46,631 nucleotides of DNA from Nitrospirota bacterium (GCA_026387575.1 JAPLLK010000066.1:1-46631), one strand, 5' to 3'; positions 17,634 through 26,024 are shown, counted from the first letter of the stretch. Program-made: numbers and translations. The notes: generated from the letters alone by a model not told the origin.

Positions 17634-18205
17634 TTCTCCTGCCCCACACTGAAATTTGAAGAGTCCTTCACTTTGGTAAACTCCTTTTCCGGCACAAAGA
17701 AAAACAGATAACTTATAACGGGAGGAAGCTTTCTTAATCTGGACTCAACTGTTATTCTTACAAAATAGTCGTCGGGTTCAAGTTCTCTTGTATTTGTAAG
17801 CTTAATATCTCTGATGCTTAAAGCCCATTTCAACAATGAATCAAGCGCATTAAATCGTTTTTCTACTATTGTCATGCCATCTGACGATGCCGCTACATAT
17901 TCCTTCTTAACAGGATCAACCCGCAGCGTCTTAACAATAATCTTTCCGAGAACAAATTCATCTGGCCACATATTCCAAACCCTGAACAGGTCTATGTAAA
18001 ATGTAATCTCTTTCGCTATCCCGTTTTTTACGTCTTGCAATTGTTTCTCATCAAGCATGAGTCCTGTTGTAACATGTATTTCGTTGTTTACAATCTTCGT
18101 TTCCGGCCCGATTATCTCAGCAGACCTTGTTATAGAAGGAAAAAATAATAAACAACAAAAAAGGAGTAAAAAGCAAAAAGCGATCTGCCATCTCTTGTAT
18201 ATCAA
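17630..18205 (-). CDS. DUF4390 family exported protein
   Basis: A 191-residue protein with a strong N-terminal hydrophobic segment (AFCFLLLFCCLLFFPSITRSAE, likely a cleaved signal) and a beta-rich remainder matching the DUF4390 pattern: ...DVKNGIAKEITFYIDLFRV, then a VKTLRVD...EYVAAS stretch and VRITVESRLRKLPPV. This family commonly lies just upstream of ntrYX-type genes, as here (ATGA overlap with the kinase). The function is unknown. No ATG is available: the probable start is TTG at 18205, with a GAGGAGA purine stretch about 14 nt upstream. Confidence 0.8.
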   Translation of the reverse strand: MIYKRWQIAFCFLLLFCCLLFFPSITRSAEIIGPETKIVNNEIHVTTGLMLDEKQLQDVKNGIAKEITFYIDLFRVWNMWPDEFVLGKIIVKTLRVDPVKKEYVAASSDGMTIVEKRFNALDSLLKWALSIRDIKLTNTRELEPDDYFVRITVESRLRKLPPVISYLFFFVPEKEFTKVKDSSNFSVGQEK

Positions 18206-18267
18206 TTTAGCCTTGACATCTCCTCTGAAAAAATTTATTTTTATTATACCATACTAAAAATACTTGA

Positions 18268-18355
18268 GAGTTTAAAGTTAAAAGTGTAAAGTTATAATAA
18301 CTCTTAATTTTTAACCCTGCCCGACAGCCGGCAGGCGGGTCTTAACTCATAACTT
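18268..18355. repeat. Heptamer-repeat hairpin with GC-rich palindrome in its loop
   Basis: The left arm is GAGTTTA, AAGTTAA, AAGTGTA, AAGTTAT (18268-18295). The right arm carries TTAACTC and ATAACTT (18342-18355). Between them sits a GC-rich palindrome with CCTGCC/GGCAGG arms, containing the reverse complement of the CCGGCTGTCGG element at 7926. It lies 17 bp before the adenosine-specific kinase start codon. Confidence 0.7.
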
Positions 18356-18372
18356 CTTAAAGAGGAGGAATT

Positions 18373-18855
18373 ATGGAAATTAAAACCGTAAAGATAGATA
18401 TTCCTGAAAACTGCAATGTCATACTTGGACAGACACATTTTATAAAAACAGCGGAAGACCTTTATGAAATTGTAGTGACAACCGTTCCACATGCAAATTT
18501 TGGAATTGCATTTACAGAAGCTTCAGGCCCGTGCCTGATAAGGACAGAGGGTAACGACAACGGGCTTATAGATGCCTGCGTCAAAAACCTTCAAGCGCTT
18601 GGCGCAGGACATGTATTCTGCATACTAATGCGCGGAGCCTATCCTATAAATGTGCTCAACCAGATTAAGAACTGTCCTGAAGTATGCAGGATATTCTGTG
18701 CAACGGCAAATCCAGTTGAAGTTATTGTAGCTGCTCTATCCCATGGGAACGGTGTCTTGGGAGTTGTGGACGGTTTAGGACCGAAAGGCATAGAGACGCC
18801 TGAAGATAAGGCACACAGGAAAGAATTCTTAAGAAAGATCGGATATAAGCTGTAA
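18373..18855 (+). CDS. Adenosine-specific kinase family protein
   Basis: A 160-residue protein matching the small 'adenosine-specific kinase' family (PF04008 type) known mainly from archaea and thermophilic bacteria: GQTHFIKTAEDLYEIV, FGIAFTEASG, the glycine stretch LGAGHVFCILMRGAYP, CRIFCATANPVEVIV, and GVLGVVDGLGPKGIET near the C-terminus. The assignment rests on pattern recognition; the biochemical role in bacteria is poorly established. An AGAGGAGG box precedes the ATG. A zinc-ribbon protein gene follows after 6 bp, so the two are probably one transcript. Confidence 0.85.
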   Translation: MEIKTVKIDIPENCNVILGQTHFIKTAEDLYEIVVTTVPHANFGIAFTEASGPCLIRTEGNDNGLIDACVKNLQALGAGHVFCILMRGAYPINVLNQIKNCPEVCRIFCATANPVEVIVAALSHGNGVLGVVDGLGPKGIETPEDKAHRKEFLRKIGYKL

Positions 18856-18861
18856 AAAACT

Positions 18862-19242
18862 ATGCGAATTAGTGGCAGGGGCAAAGAGCCATTATGTCCA
18901 TTCTGCAACGAACCGTTTAAAAGGCTGGAGGATATAAAGACCAGGCTTGGAAATGTTTTCACAGGCGGAAGATGTAAATGCGGAGCAGCATACGTCTTTG
19001 ACCGTTCAGGACACAATCTCGGTGAGGCTTACGTTGACGCCCTTGTATTTGCCTGTAACGGCGATTGGGAAACAGCATGGACACTAACGCCTGACGTAGA
19101 CTATAAAATAGAATCTTTCCACTATGATCAAGGAAGCCATCAATTAATAGAAAGCATAAAAAAAGGCTTACGGACAAGCGAAAATATCCTGTTAATTAAA
19201 GTGGTAAATAAAGCGCCAAGCGGTCATGAAAACAGCAAGTGA
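18862..19242 (+). CDS. Zinc-ribbon protein of unknown function
   Basis: Not recognised as a named family. It has 126 residues; the N-terminal half has two cysteine pairs, CPFC at residues 12-15 and CKC near residue 38, consistent with a small zinc ribbon, followed by a GHNLGEAYVDALVFACNGDWETAW stretch. The rest is a helical region with no membrane segment. It lies 6 bp behind the adenosine-specific kinase gene and is the last gene before dsrC, separated from dsrC by a 222-bp regulatory gap. No strong ribosome binding site is visible, which fits translation coupled to the upstream gene. Confidence 0.65.
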   Translation: MRISGRGKEPLCPFCNEPFKRLEDIKTRLGNVFTGGRCKCGAAYVFDRSGHNLGEAYVDALVFACNGDWETAWTLTPDVDYKIESFHYDQGSHQLIESIKKGLRTSENILLIKVVNKAPSGHENSK

Positions 19243-19280
19243 AAATAAATAAATATAATTGGCCAATAACTTTTTTTTAC

Positions 19281-19307
19281 TTGACCGAATATGTAAAGAT
19301 ATATTAT
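19281..19307 (+). promoter_or_regulatory. Possible dsrC promoter
   Basis: TTGACC at 19281-19286 and TATTAT at 19302-19307 with a short 15-bp spacer, about 160 bp before dsrC in an AT-rich gap. The spacing is below optimum, so this is tentative. Confidence 0.3.
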
Positions 19308-19400
19308 TGTTTATAGTTAAATTGAGAATGTGATTGCCTTCGAATAATTATTTTTATCCTGTAAGAAAGGATTATTTGGAAATTAAGACAAATATTGAGC

Positions 19401-19414
19401 GGGAGATTTCTCCC
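19401..19414. promoter_or_regulatory. 14-bp perfect palindrome upstream of dsrC
   Basis: GGGAGA, TT, TCTCCC at 19401-19414, 50 bp before the dsrC start, in the likely 5' untranslated region. It could be an operator or a short RNA hairpin. Confidence 0.5.
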
Positions 19415-19464
19415 TTACTTATATTTAACAAGGAAAAATTTCAACAAAAAGGAGGGACGTAAAA

Positions 19465-19800
19465 ATGCCAATGATGAATTTTCAGGGGAAACAGATTGAG
19501 GTTGATGAGGACGGATATATTATTAATCTTGACGACTGGGACAAGGAAGTCGCCGTACAATTGGCGTTACAGGACGGTGTTACACTGACGGATGCTCACT
19601 GGGAAGTTATTAACTTCCTCAGAGATTACTACAAACAGTATCAGATTGCCCCCATGATAAAGATTCTCGTTAAAGAGCTCGGAAAGGCGATGGGGCCTGA
19701 AAAAGGCAACACAAAGTACCTTTACGAACTTTTTCCGGGCGGGCCTGCAAAGCAGGCATGTAAGTATGCAGGGCTTCCAAAACCAACGGGTTGCGTATAA
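19465..19800 (+). CDS. dsrC: DsrC, sulfur-carrier partner of dissimilatory sulfite reductase
   Basis: A 111-residue DsrC. The C-terminal arm has both redox cysteines: the penultimate Cys (GCV end) and a second Cys exactly 10 residues before it (CKYAGLPKPTGC). This two-cysteine pattern marks true DsrC rather than TusE. DsrC receives sulfur as a trisulfide from DsrAB, and DsrMKJOP is thought to reduce it. GGAGGGACG precedes the ATG at good spacing. A strong hairpin terminator follows, so dsrC can be expressed separately from, and more highly than, the downstream membrane-complex genes. dsrAB are not in this window. Confidence 0.96.
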   Translation: MPMMNFQGKQIEVDEDGYIINLDDWDKEVAVQLALQDGVTLTDAHWEVINFLRDYYKQYQIAPMIKILVKELGKAMGPEKGNTKYLYELFPGGPAKQACKYAGLPKPTGCV

Positions 19801-19807
19801 GGAATTA

Positions 19808-19853
19808 AAGAAGTAAGGGGTTTTCTGCCTCTTACTTCTTATTTTTATTTTTT
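19808..19853 (+). terminator. Rho-independent terminator after dsrC
   Basis: AAGAAGTAAG (19808-19817) pairs with CTTACTTCTT (19831-19840), followed by a T-rich tract to 19853. It may be partly read through into the dsrM operon. Confidence 0.8.
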
Positions 19854-19932
19854 AAGAAAGCACTGATGATATTTGTGCGGGAGTTTAATCTCCACCGATC
19901 CAAAGAGTTACCGGGAGGGAACAAAGCCAGAT

Positions 19933-20505
19933 ATGAAACTGAACAGCCTCTTAGCAGATAAAAAGGATGCCATTTTAGAGAAATGGTTTGATGTAATAAT
20001 AGAAAGTTACCCTCCTGACACCTCAAATTTTTTGAAGAATCAGAGTAACCGATTTGCCAATCCTGCAGGGTCGGCTATTTCTCAGGGAATAGAAAATATA
20101 TTTGATGAACTCCTCAGAGGACTTAATCAGGAAAACACCTTACAGTTCCTTGATAATATTGTGAGAATAAGGGCAGTTCAGGATTTTACTCCCTCTCAGG
20201 CACTCTCTTTTATCTTCCCTCTGAAGAGAATTATCAGAGAAGAACTCACTGTTGAAATAGCTGGGAACCAACTTTTAGATGAAATCCTTGCCCTTGAATC
20301 TAAAATAGATGACCTCGCACTTTCAGCATTTGATATTTACATGAAGTGCAGGGAAAAGATTTATGAGATAAAGGCTAATGAGGTTAAGAGCATGACCTTT
20401 AGACTGTTGCAGATGGCTAATCTGATAAACGACACTGAGGGACACGAACCTGATTTCAAAGGAAACAATAAGCTTAAAATAAAAAGAGGAGAGGTAAAGA
20501 AATGA
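19933..20505 (+). CDS. RsbRD N-terminal domain-like protein of the dsr operon
   Basis: A 190-residue soluble helical protein resembling the globin-like RsbRD N-terminal domain (MKLNSLLADKKDAILEKWFD..., then LRGLNQENTLQFLDNIVRIRAVQDFTPSQAL). No STAS domain follows. Such a gene often precedes dsrM in sulfate reducers, so it may be a sensor or regulator of the complex; this is inference. ATG at 19933 was chosen over an in-frame TTG at 19873. A GGGAGGG box lies 12 nt upstream, a long spacing. It overlaps dsrM by 4 bp (ATGA). Confidence 0.75.
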   Translation: MKLNSLLADKKDAILEKWFDVIIESYPPDTSNFLKNQSNRFANPAGSAISQGIENIFDELLRGLNQENTLQFLDNIVRIRAVQDFTPSQALSFIFPLKRIIREELTVEIAGNQLLDEILALESKIDDLALSAFDIYMKCREKIYEIKANEVKSMTFRLLQMANLINDTEGHEPDFKGNNKLKIKRGEVKK

Positions 20506-21491
20506 GAATCCTATTTTCCTTCTTTGCTGTTATCGCGCTTGTTCTGTCTGCTTACGCAGGGGTGAAGATAGCAAACCTTCAATTTCTTTTTGGAGTTGTT
20601 ATTCCCTATATTGCAATTGCAATATTTATTCTGGGGTTCATCTATCGTGTGCTGAAATGGGGAAGCTCTCCTGTGCCGTTCCGCATACCTACAACCTGCG
20701 GACAACAGAAATCTCTGCCATGGATAAAACAGAACAGGATTGAAAACCCATCAAGCATCTCAGGCGTGATCATCAGAATGGCACTTGAGGTGCTGCTCTT
20801 CCGATCACTCTTCCGAAACTTAAAGACACAACTTAAGGAAGGCAAACTTGTATATGGGGAGGCTAAATGGCTCTGGCTGGCAGGTTTGGCGTTTCACTGG
20901 TCTTTCCTCATTATCTTTGTCAGGCATTTCAGGTTGTTCCTCCAGAATACTCCTTCCTTTATAAAAATGATTGAGGGACTTGATAGTTTTCTGCAACTGG
21001 GCGTCCCCGTGCTTTACATGACAGACGTTGTTCTTCTCGGATCTGTAACATACCTATTTCTGAGAAGGGTTTTCATTCCGCAGGTAAACTATATCTCCCT
21101 CGCAGCCGACTACTTCCCGCTTTTTCTGATACTTGGCATAGGCACATCAGGCGTGTTGATGAGATATTTTTACAAAGTGCATATTGTGAGTGTTAAGGAA
21201 CTCGTTATAGGGCTTGCAAGTTTACACCCTGTGATACCTCAGGGTATCGGTGTACTTTTTTATATCCACCTGTTTTTGATATCCACATTGCTTGTCTACT
21301 TCCCACTCAGCAAGCTGATGCATATGGGTGGGGTCTTCCTCAGCCCTACAAGAAATATGGTGAACAACAGCCGTATGGTAAGACATATAAATCCATGGAA
21401 TTATCCGGTGCATGTCCACACATATGAGGAATATGAGAATAATTTCAGGGGAAAAATGAAAAAAGCCGGAATACCTGTAGAAAAGGAGTGA
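20502..21491 (+). CDS. dsrM: DsrM, cytochrome b subunit of the DsrMKJOP complex
   Basis: A 329-residue integral membrane protein of the NarI-like cytochrome b family. Hydrophobic helices lie at about residues 3-22, 25-48, 120-145, 168-190, 205-225 and 245-270. Histidines in GLAFHWSFLIIFVRHFRLF and in the later helices are candidate heme b ligands. DsrM exchanges electrons with menaquinone and passes them to DsrK. It is the first membrane subunit in the order dsrMKJOP; dsrK starts 3 bp after its stop. Confidence 0.93.
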   Translation: MRILFSFFAVIALVLSAYAGVKIANLQFLFGVVIPYIAIAIFILGFIYRVLKWGSSPVPFRIPTTCGQQKSLPWIKQNRIENPSSISGVIIRMALEVLLFRSLFRNLKTQLKEGKLVYGEAKWLWLAGLAFHWSFLIIFVRHFRLFLQNTPSFIKMIEGLDSFLQLGVPVLYMTDVVLLGSVTYLFLRRVFIPQVNYISLAADYFPLFLILGIGTSGVLMRYFYKVHIVSVKELVIGLASLHPVIPQGIGVLFYIHLFLISTLLVYFPLSKLMHMGGVFLSPTRNMVNNSRMVRHINPWNYPVHVHTYEEYENNFRGKMKKAGIPVEKE

Positions 21492-21494
21492 CAT

Positions 21495-23111
21495 ATGGCA
21501 AAAAAATTTACTGCAAAACCAGATGAACTTTCAAAGGTAGACTACAAGCCGCCTAAAAAAGGATGGATGGACACACCTGCTGAATTCAAGGAACACACAT
21601 TCTGCTGGGGCGCAAAAGGCAAAAACCTCGATGCTGTTAATTTTCCGAATGCACGTGACTGGTCTCCTGCAGAGGAAGACTGGAAGCTTCCGGAAAACTG
21701 GCAGGAGATTTTCCTTGAAGGCATAAGGGAAAGATTAGGCAAGTACCGTTCCTTCAAACTCTTTATGGATATATGCGTTAGGTGCGGTGCATGCGCTGAT
21801 AAATGTCATTTTTTTATAGGCGGAGGAGACCCGAAGAATATGCCGGTGCTCAGGGCAGAGCTTCTCAGGTCGATTTATAGGAAATATTTTACCGCATCAG
21901 GCAAAATGCTTGGGAAAATTGCAGGAGCCAGAGAGCTCACTCTCGATGTATTGAAGGAAATCTGGTATTACTATTACCAGTGTACGGAATGCAGGCGCTG
22001 TTCAGTCTTCTGCCCGTACGGAATTGACCAGGCTGAGATAACAATGGTGGGAAGAGAACTTACAAATCTGCTTGGACTGAATACAGATTGGATTGCAGGG
22101 CCTGTTGCCAATTGCTACATAAAAGGCAACCACATCGGTCTTGAACCGCACACAATAACAAACAGCGTGGAATTCTTCCTTGATGACATAGAGACAATAA
22201 CAGGCATAAGAATTAAGCCTACTTTCAATAGAAAGGGAGCAGAAATCCTTTTTGTAACTCCATCAGGCGACCTCTTTGCCGACCCCGGCACTTATACTGC
22301 AATGGGCTACCTTATGCTCTTCCATGAACTCGGTCTTGACTACACATGGAGCACATATGCCTCCGAAGGAGGAAACTTTGGGTTATTTACTTCCAATGAG
22401 ATGGCAAAAAGGCTCAATACAAAGATTTATGCAGAGGCAAAGAGACTCGGAGTAAAATGGATCATTGGAGGAGAATGCGGCCATATGTGGAGGGTTATAA
22501 ATCAGTACATGGATACATGGAACGGCCCTGCTGATTTCCTTGAGGAGCCTGTTTCTCCTATAACAGGCACAAAGTTTGAGAACGCAAAATCCACAAAGAT
22601 GGTTCATATAGCAGAATTCACTGCTGACCTTATCAAGAACGGAAAACTAAAGCTTGACCCGAGCAGGAATGACCGCCTCAAAGTCACATGGCACGACTCG
22701 TGTAACACAGCAAGAGGGATGGGGATTCTTGATGAACCAAGATATGTTCTGCGGAATGTATGCAACCACTTCTATGAAATGCCTGAAGACACCATCAGGG
22801 AAAAGACCTTCTGCTGCGGCAGCGGCGCTGGCCTGAACGCATCCGAAAATATGGATCTAAGGATGAGAGGCGGATTCCCCAGAGCAAATGCTGTTAAATA
22901 CGTCCGAGATAATTATGGCGTAAACATGCTGGCAAACATCTGCGCAATTGACAGGGTAGCTCTAAAGACATTAATGGAATACTGGGTGCCTGATGTGATG
23001 GTAACAGGACTTCATGAACTGGTAGGGAACGCCCTCGTAATGACGGGTGAAAAGAAAAGGACACAGGATTTGCGTCTTGAACCACTACCTGAAAAGGAGG
23101 CTAAAGAATAA
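21495..23111 (+). CDS. dsrK: DsrK, HdrD-like iron-sulfur subunit
   Basis: A 538-residue cytoplasmic catalytic subunit related to heterodisulfide reductase HdrD. Two [4Fe-4S] motifs appear: CVRCGACADKC (about residue 93) and CTECRRCSVFCPYG (about 163). The C-terminal CCG domain has GGECGHMW, WHDSCNTARGMG and FCCGSGAGLN, the ligands of the special cluster used for disulfide/trisulfide reduction. The proposed substrate is the DsrC trisulfide. Its stop overlaps the dsrJ start by one base (TAATG). Confidence 0.96.
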   Translation: MAKKFTAKPDELSKVDYKPPKKGWMDTPAEFKEHTFCWGAKGKNLDAVNFPNARDWSPAEEDWKLPENWQEIFLEGIRERLGKYRSFKLFMDICVRCGACADKCHFFIGGGDPKNMPVLRAELLRSIYRKYFTASGKMLGKIAGARELTLDVLKEIWYYYYQCTECRRCSVFCPYGIDQAEITMVGRELTNLLGLNTDWIAGPVANCYIKGNHIGLEPHTITNSVEFFLDDIETITGIRIKPTFNRKGAEILFVTPSGDLFADPGTYTAMGYLMLFHELGLDYTWSTYASEGGNFGLFTSNEMAKRLNTKIYAEAKRLGVKWIIGGECGHMWRVINQYMDTWNGPADFLEEPVSPITGTKFENAKSTKMVHIAEFTADLIKNGKLKLDPSRNDRLKVTWHDSCNTARGMGILDEPRYVLRNVCNHFYEMPEDTIREKTFCCGSGAGLNASENMDLRMRGGFPRANAVKYVRDNYGVNMLANICAIDRVALKTLMEYWVPDVMVTGLHELVGNALVMTGEKKRTQDLRLEPLPEKEAKE

Positions 23112-23548
23112 TGAAGATATATGGCGGAGGAAAGATATTCGTTGGCTTGATTATCTTTATCGGCTTGGCGACATCTCCTTTCTTATTTAATATCGGGAAA
23201 TCCAGTATTGTCCGGGATACAAAAGCTGCCGAAATCATGCAATCGATGGGACTACAGTGTGTAGAGAAAAAGGCATTTATGCTCCCTAATCATATGCGAT
23301 TATTGGACAAGTGGAGAGATTCAGTAGTTCGTAAAGGCAATAGACTTTATAAAGCCTCCGACGGTAAAGAGTATGAAATGAGCCTTCAGAACACATGCCT
23401 GAATTGCCATTCGGAAAAGAATGAAACCTGCAATGCATGCCACAGTAATATGGCAAGAAAGCATACCTGCAATGGGTGCCACAATTATATGGCAGTTAAC
23501 CCTTACTGCTGGGACTGCCATATTAAACCAAAGGAGACGAAGTCATGA
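23111..23548 (+). CDS. dsrJ: DsrJ multiheme cytochrome c, with four CxxCH motifs
   Basis: A 145-residue periplasmic cytochrome anchored or exported by an N-terminal hydrophobic segment (about residues 8-25). The DsrJ signature LQCVEKKAFMLPNHMRLLDKWRDSVVR carries the conserved Cys thought to ligate a heme. Known DsrJ proteins are triheme; this one has four CxxCH motifs (CLNCH, CNACH, CNGCH, CWDCH, residues about 97-137). Motifs two and three come from two adjacent 39-bp units, so the extra heme site looks like a tandem duplication. It overlaps dsrO by 4 bp (ATGA). Confidence 0.93.
   Translation: MKIYGGGKIFVGLIIFIGLATSPFLFNIGKSSIVRDTKAAEIMQSMGLQCVEKKAFMLPNHMRLLDKWRDSVVRKGNRLYKASDGKEYEMSLQNTCLNCHSEKNETCNACHSNMARKHTCNGCHNYMAVNPYCWDCHIKPKETKS
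23426..23503 (+). repeat. 39-bp tandem duplication of a heme-binding module in dsrJ
   Basis: Units 23426-23464 and 23465-23503 are adjacent, in frame, and identical at 30 of 39 positions. They encode TCNACHSNMARKH and TCNGCHNYMAVNP. Confidence 0.85.
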
Positions 23549-24369
23549 GCATGAATAGAAGAGACTTTTTAAAGATAGCAGGCATTTCTACAATAGCCGG
23601 TATTGGAGGCACAGCGATTGTCGGCGGATTGCAGAAAGGCGTGATAGAGGCTGCTCAGACTGCACCGGATACTGATACCCTCACAGGAAAGAAATGGGGA
23701 ATGGCTATTGACATGGATAAGATTAAATCAGAGGAAACTCTCAAGAGAGTTACAGAAGCCTGTCACCGCATTCACAATGTTCCGGACTTCAGCAATACAA
23801 AAGACGAGGTAAAGTGGATATGGACTGAAACCTTTGAGCATTCTTTCCCCGGGCAGGAACATCAATTTATGCCTGATGCCATAAAACACAAGCCTTTTCT
23901 GTTGCTCTGCAACCACTGTGACAAACCTGCATGTGTAAGGGTCTGTCCTACAAAAGCTACTTTCAAGCGGAAGGACGACGGAATTGTTATGCAGGATATG
24001 CACAGATGCATCGGATGCAGATTCTGCATGGCGGCTTGCCCTTTCGGTGCAAGGAGCTTCAATTATCGTGATCCGAGAACCGGGCTTAAGCCTGAAGAAA
24101 TTAACCTTGACTATCCAACAAGGACAAAAGGGGTGGTGGAAAAATGCACTTTCTGCCGTGAGAGACTTGCAAAAGGTCTTCAGCCTGCGTGCGTTGAAGC
24201 ATCTAACGGCGCATTGGTATTTGGCGACCTTAATGATCCCACATCCGAGATTAGAAGGATTCTCGCTTCAAAATATACCATCAGGCGCAAACCAGAACTC
24301 GGGACAGAGCCGAACATTTACTACATAATAGGAGGTAGTGACTATGCTGTTGTACCTGAAATCAAATAA
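23545..24369 (+). CDS. dsrO: DsrO, periplasmic ferredoxin-like subunit
   Basis: A 274-residue iron-sulfur protein with a Tat signal (NRRDFLKIAG, then a hydrophobic stretch), so it is exported folded. The cysteine clusters CNHCDKPACVRVCP, CIGCRFCMAACPFG and CTFCRERL with a later C...EAS place it with DmsB/HybA-type four-cluster ferredoxins. It is the electron link between DsrJ and the NrfD-like DsrP on the periplasmic side. dsrP follows 36 bp downstream with its own GGAGG box. Confidence 0.95.
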   Translation: MSMNRRDFLKIAGISTIAGIGGTAIVGGLQKGVIEAAQTAPDTDTLTGKKWGMAIDMDKIKSEETLKRVTEACHRIHNVPDFSNTKDEVKWIWTETFEHSFPGQEHQFMPDAIKHKPFLLLCNHCDKPACVRVCPTKATFKRKDDGIVMQDMHRCIGCRFCMAACPFGARSFNYRDPRTGLKPEEINLDYPTRTKGVVEKCTFCRERLAKGLQPACVEASNGALVFGDLNDPTSEIRRILASKYTIRRKPELGTEPNIYYIIGGSDYAVVPEIK

Positions 24370-24405
24370 ATATTATGTCCTGTTCGGAATAGGAGGTAAC
24401 TTATA

Positions 24406-25578
24406 ATGCTTGAAAAAGCTCTGAGCGGAAGCAAAAAATACTGGACATGGATTTTTATCCTGCTCGTTCTCATAGGGATAGGAACCGTTAACTATCTCAG
24501 GCAGTTTCAGACAGGCCTTGCAATAACAGGGCTTAGCAGGGACGTTTCATGGGGTCTGTATATAGGGCAGTTCACATTCCTTGTCGGCATAGCTGCATCC
24601 GGCGTCATGCTTGTTCTGCCATACTACCTGCACAATTTCAAACAGTTCGCAAATATTACAATACTCGGTGAGTTTCTGGCTGTATCAGCAGTCACAATGT
24701 GTATGCTATTCATTTTTGTTGATATGGGCCAGCCGATGAGGATTTTGAATGTGTTACTTTATCCGACGCCGAACTCAATCCTTTTCTGGGATTCAATAGT
24801 TTTAAGCGGTTACCTTGCCTTAAATATAACCATAGGCTGGGTCGTGCTTGGCTCTGACAAAAAAGGCATTGCTCCTCCGAAATGGATTAAACCCTTAATT
24901 TATATTTCAATAGCATGGGCGCCCTTAATCCACATAGTCACCGCATTTATCTATGCAGGAATTCCCGGAAGGCACTTCTGGCTGACTGCAATCATGGCAG
25001 CCAGATTCCTTGCATCAGCATTTTCAGGAGGTCCGGCGCTCCTTATAATTCTTGCCTTGATTATAAGGAAATTCACAAAGTTTGACCCCGGGAAAGAGGC
25101 TATCCAGACACTCGGAAAGATTGTTACATACTTCATGCTTACAAACGTATTCTTCTTCGCTCTTGAGTTTTTCACAGCTTTCTACAGCAATATACCTGGT
25201 CACATGCATCCGTTCGTATACCTTTTTGCAGGCCTTGATGGACATGCCAAACTTGTACCATTGATGTGGACATCAGTGATACTTGCAGTTGTATCGCTCC
25301 TGCTTCTCATATTCCCGGCTACAAGAAGGAATGAAGCAACCCTTGCAATAGCTGCTGCAATGGTCTTTATATCCCTCTGGATTGACAAGGGATTCGGCCT
25401 CATTATTGGCGGATTTGTTCCTAATATGTTCGAGAAGGTAACAGAGTACTGGCCAACGCTTCCCGAGGTACTGATTACAATCGGGGTATGGGCTACAGGA
25501 TTTCTGGTGCTTACCATCCTATATAAGATTGCGATTTCTGTGCGAGAAGAGACTGCAGGGATAGAAATAGAGCACTGA
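24406..25578 (+). CDS. dsrP: DsrP, NrfD-family membrane subunit
   Basis: A 390-residue integral membrane protein of the NrfD/PsrC family with about ten hydrophobic helices, starting at residues 13-30 (YWTWIFILLVLIGIGTVNYL) and ending near 355-378. TGLSRDVSWGLYIGQFTFLVGIAASG is a typical NrfD opening. It probably oxidises or reduces menaquinone and exchanges electrons with DsrO. It is the last gene of dsrMKJOP; a strong terminator follows 24 bp after the stop. Confidence 0.95.
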   Translation: MLEKALSGSKKYWTWIFILLVLIGIGTVNYLRQFQTGLAITGLSRDVSWGLYIGQFTFLVGIAASGVMLVLPYYLHNFKQFANITILGEFLAVSAVTMCMLFIFVDMGQPMRILNVLLYPTPNSILFWDSIVLSGYLALNITIGWVVLGSDKKGIAPPKWIKPLIYISIAWAPLIHIVTAFIYAGIPGRHFWLTAIMAARFLASAFSGGPALLIILALIIRKFTKFDPGKEAIQTLGKIVTYFMLTNVFFFALEFFTAFYSNIPGHMHPFVYLFAGLDGHAKLVPLMWTSVILAVVSLLLLIFPATRRNEATLAIAAAMVFISLWIDKGFGLIIGGFVPNMFEKVTEYWPTLPEVLITIGVWATGFLVLTILYKIAISVREETAGIEIEH

Positions 25579-25602
25579 AAAGCATTCTCACTATGACTTT
25601 AT

Positions 25603-25638
25603 AAAAAGGGCTTCTTTTAATAAAAAGAAGCCCTTTTT
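25603..25638. terminator. Terminator after dsrMKJOP
   Basis: A near-perfect hairpin with arms AAAAAGGGCTTCTTTT and AAAAGAAGCCCTTTTT, ending in a T tract; it could work in both directions. Confidence 0.9.
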
Positions 25639-25773
25639 ATTTTGCGGCACTGATAAAAATTTGGTGGATTTTTTTATAGATTTTATTTTATTATTACAAA
25701 GGTTCTCCCAATTCAAGAAGACCAATAAAAAAGTTTTGAACAACAGAAATTTTTCGAGGAGGTGAGTGTTTAA

Positions 25774-25959
25774 ATGTGGTTAGTAACAGTGGATGCAGAT
25801 AAGTGTGAGGGTTGCGAGGAATGCGTTAACAATTGTCCTGTTGCAGTATTTAAGATGGAAACTGATAAGGCAAACCCTTATCAGGCAGACCTGTGCGAGG
25901 GTTGCGAAACCTGCGTAAGCGTCTGCCCAACAGGAGCAGTTACTCTTAAGGAAATGTAG
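25774..25959 (+). CDS. 2[4Fe-4S] ferredoxin
   Basis: A 61-residue ferredoxin with two clusters: CEGCEECVNNCP (residues 11-22) and CEGCETCVSVCP (residues 45-56). An AGGAGGTGA box precedes the ATG. It stands alone between two strong hairpin terminators, so it is its own transcription unit. Acting as electron donor to the ferredoxin-linked glutamate synthase or near the Dsr pathway is plausible but not shown. Confidence 0.92.
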   Translation: MWLVTVDADKCEGCEECVNNCPVAVFKMETDKANPYQADLCEGCETCVSVCPTGAVTLKEM

Positions 25960-25974
25960 GGTCTTCTCTAAAAC

Positions 25975-26024
25975 AATAAATAAAAAAGGGGATACAGAAT
26001 CTCTGTTCCCCTTTTTTATTTATT
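25975..26024. terminator. Bidirectional terminator after the ferredoxin gene
   Basis: A 17-bp perfect inverted repeat (AATAAATAAAAAAGGGG at 25975-25991 and its complement at 26008-26024) with an inner ACAGA/TCTGT stem. Confidence 0.9.
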
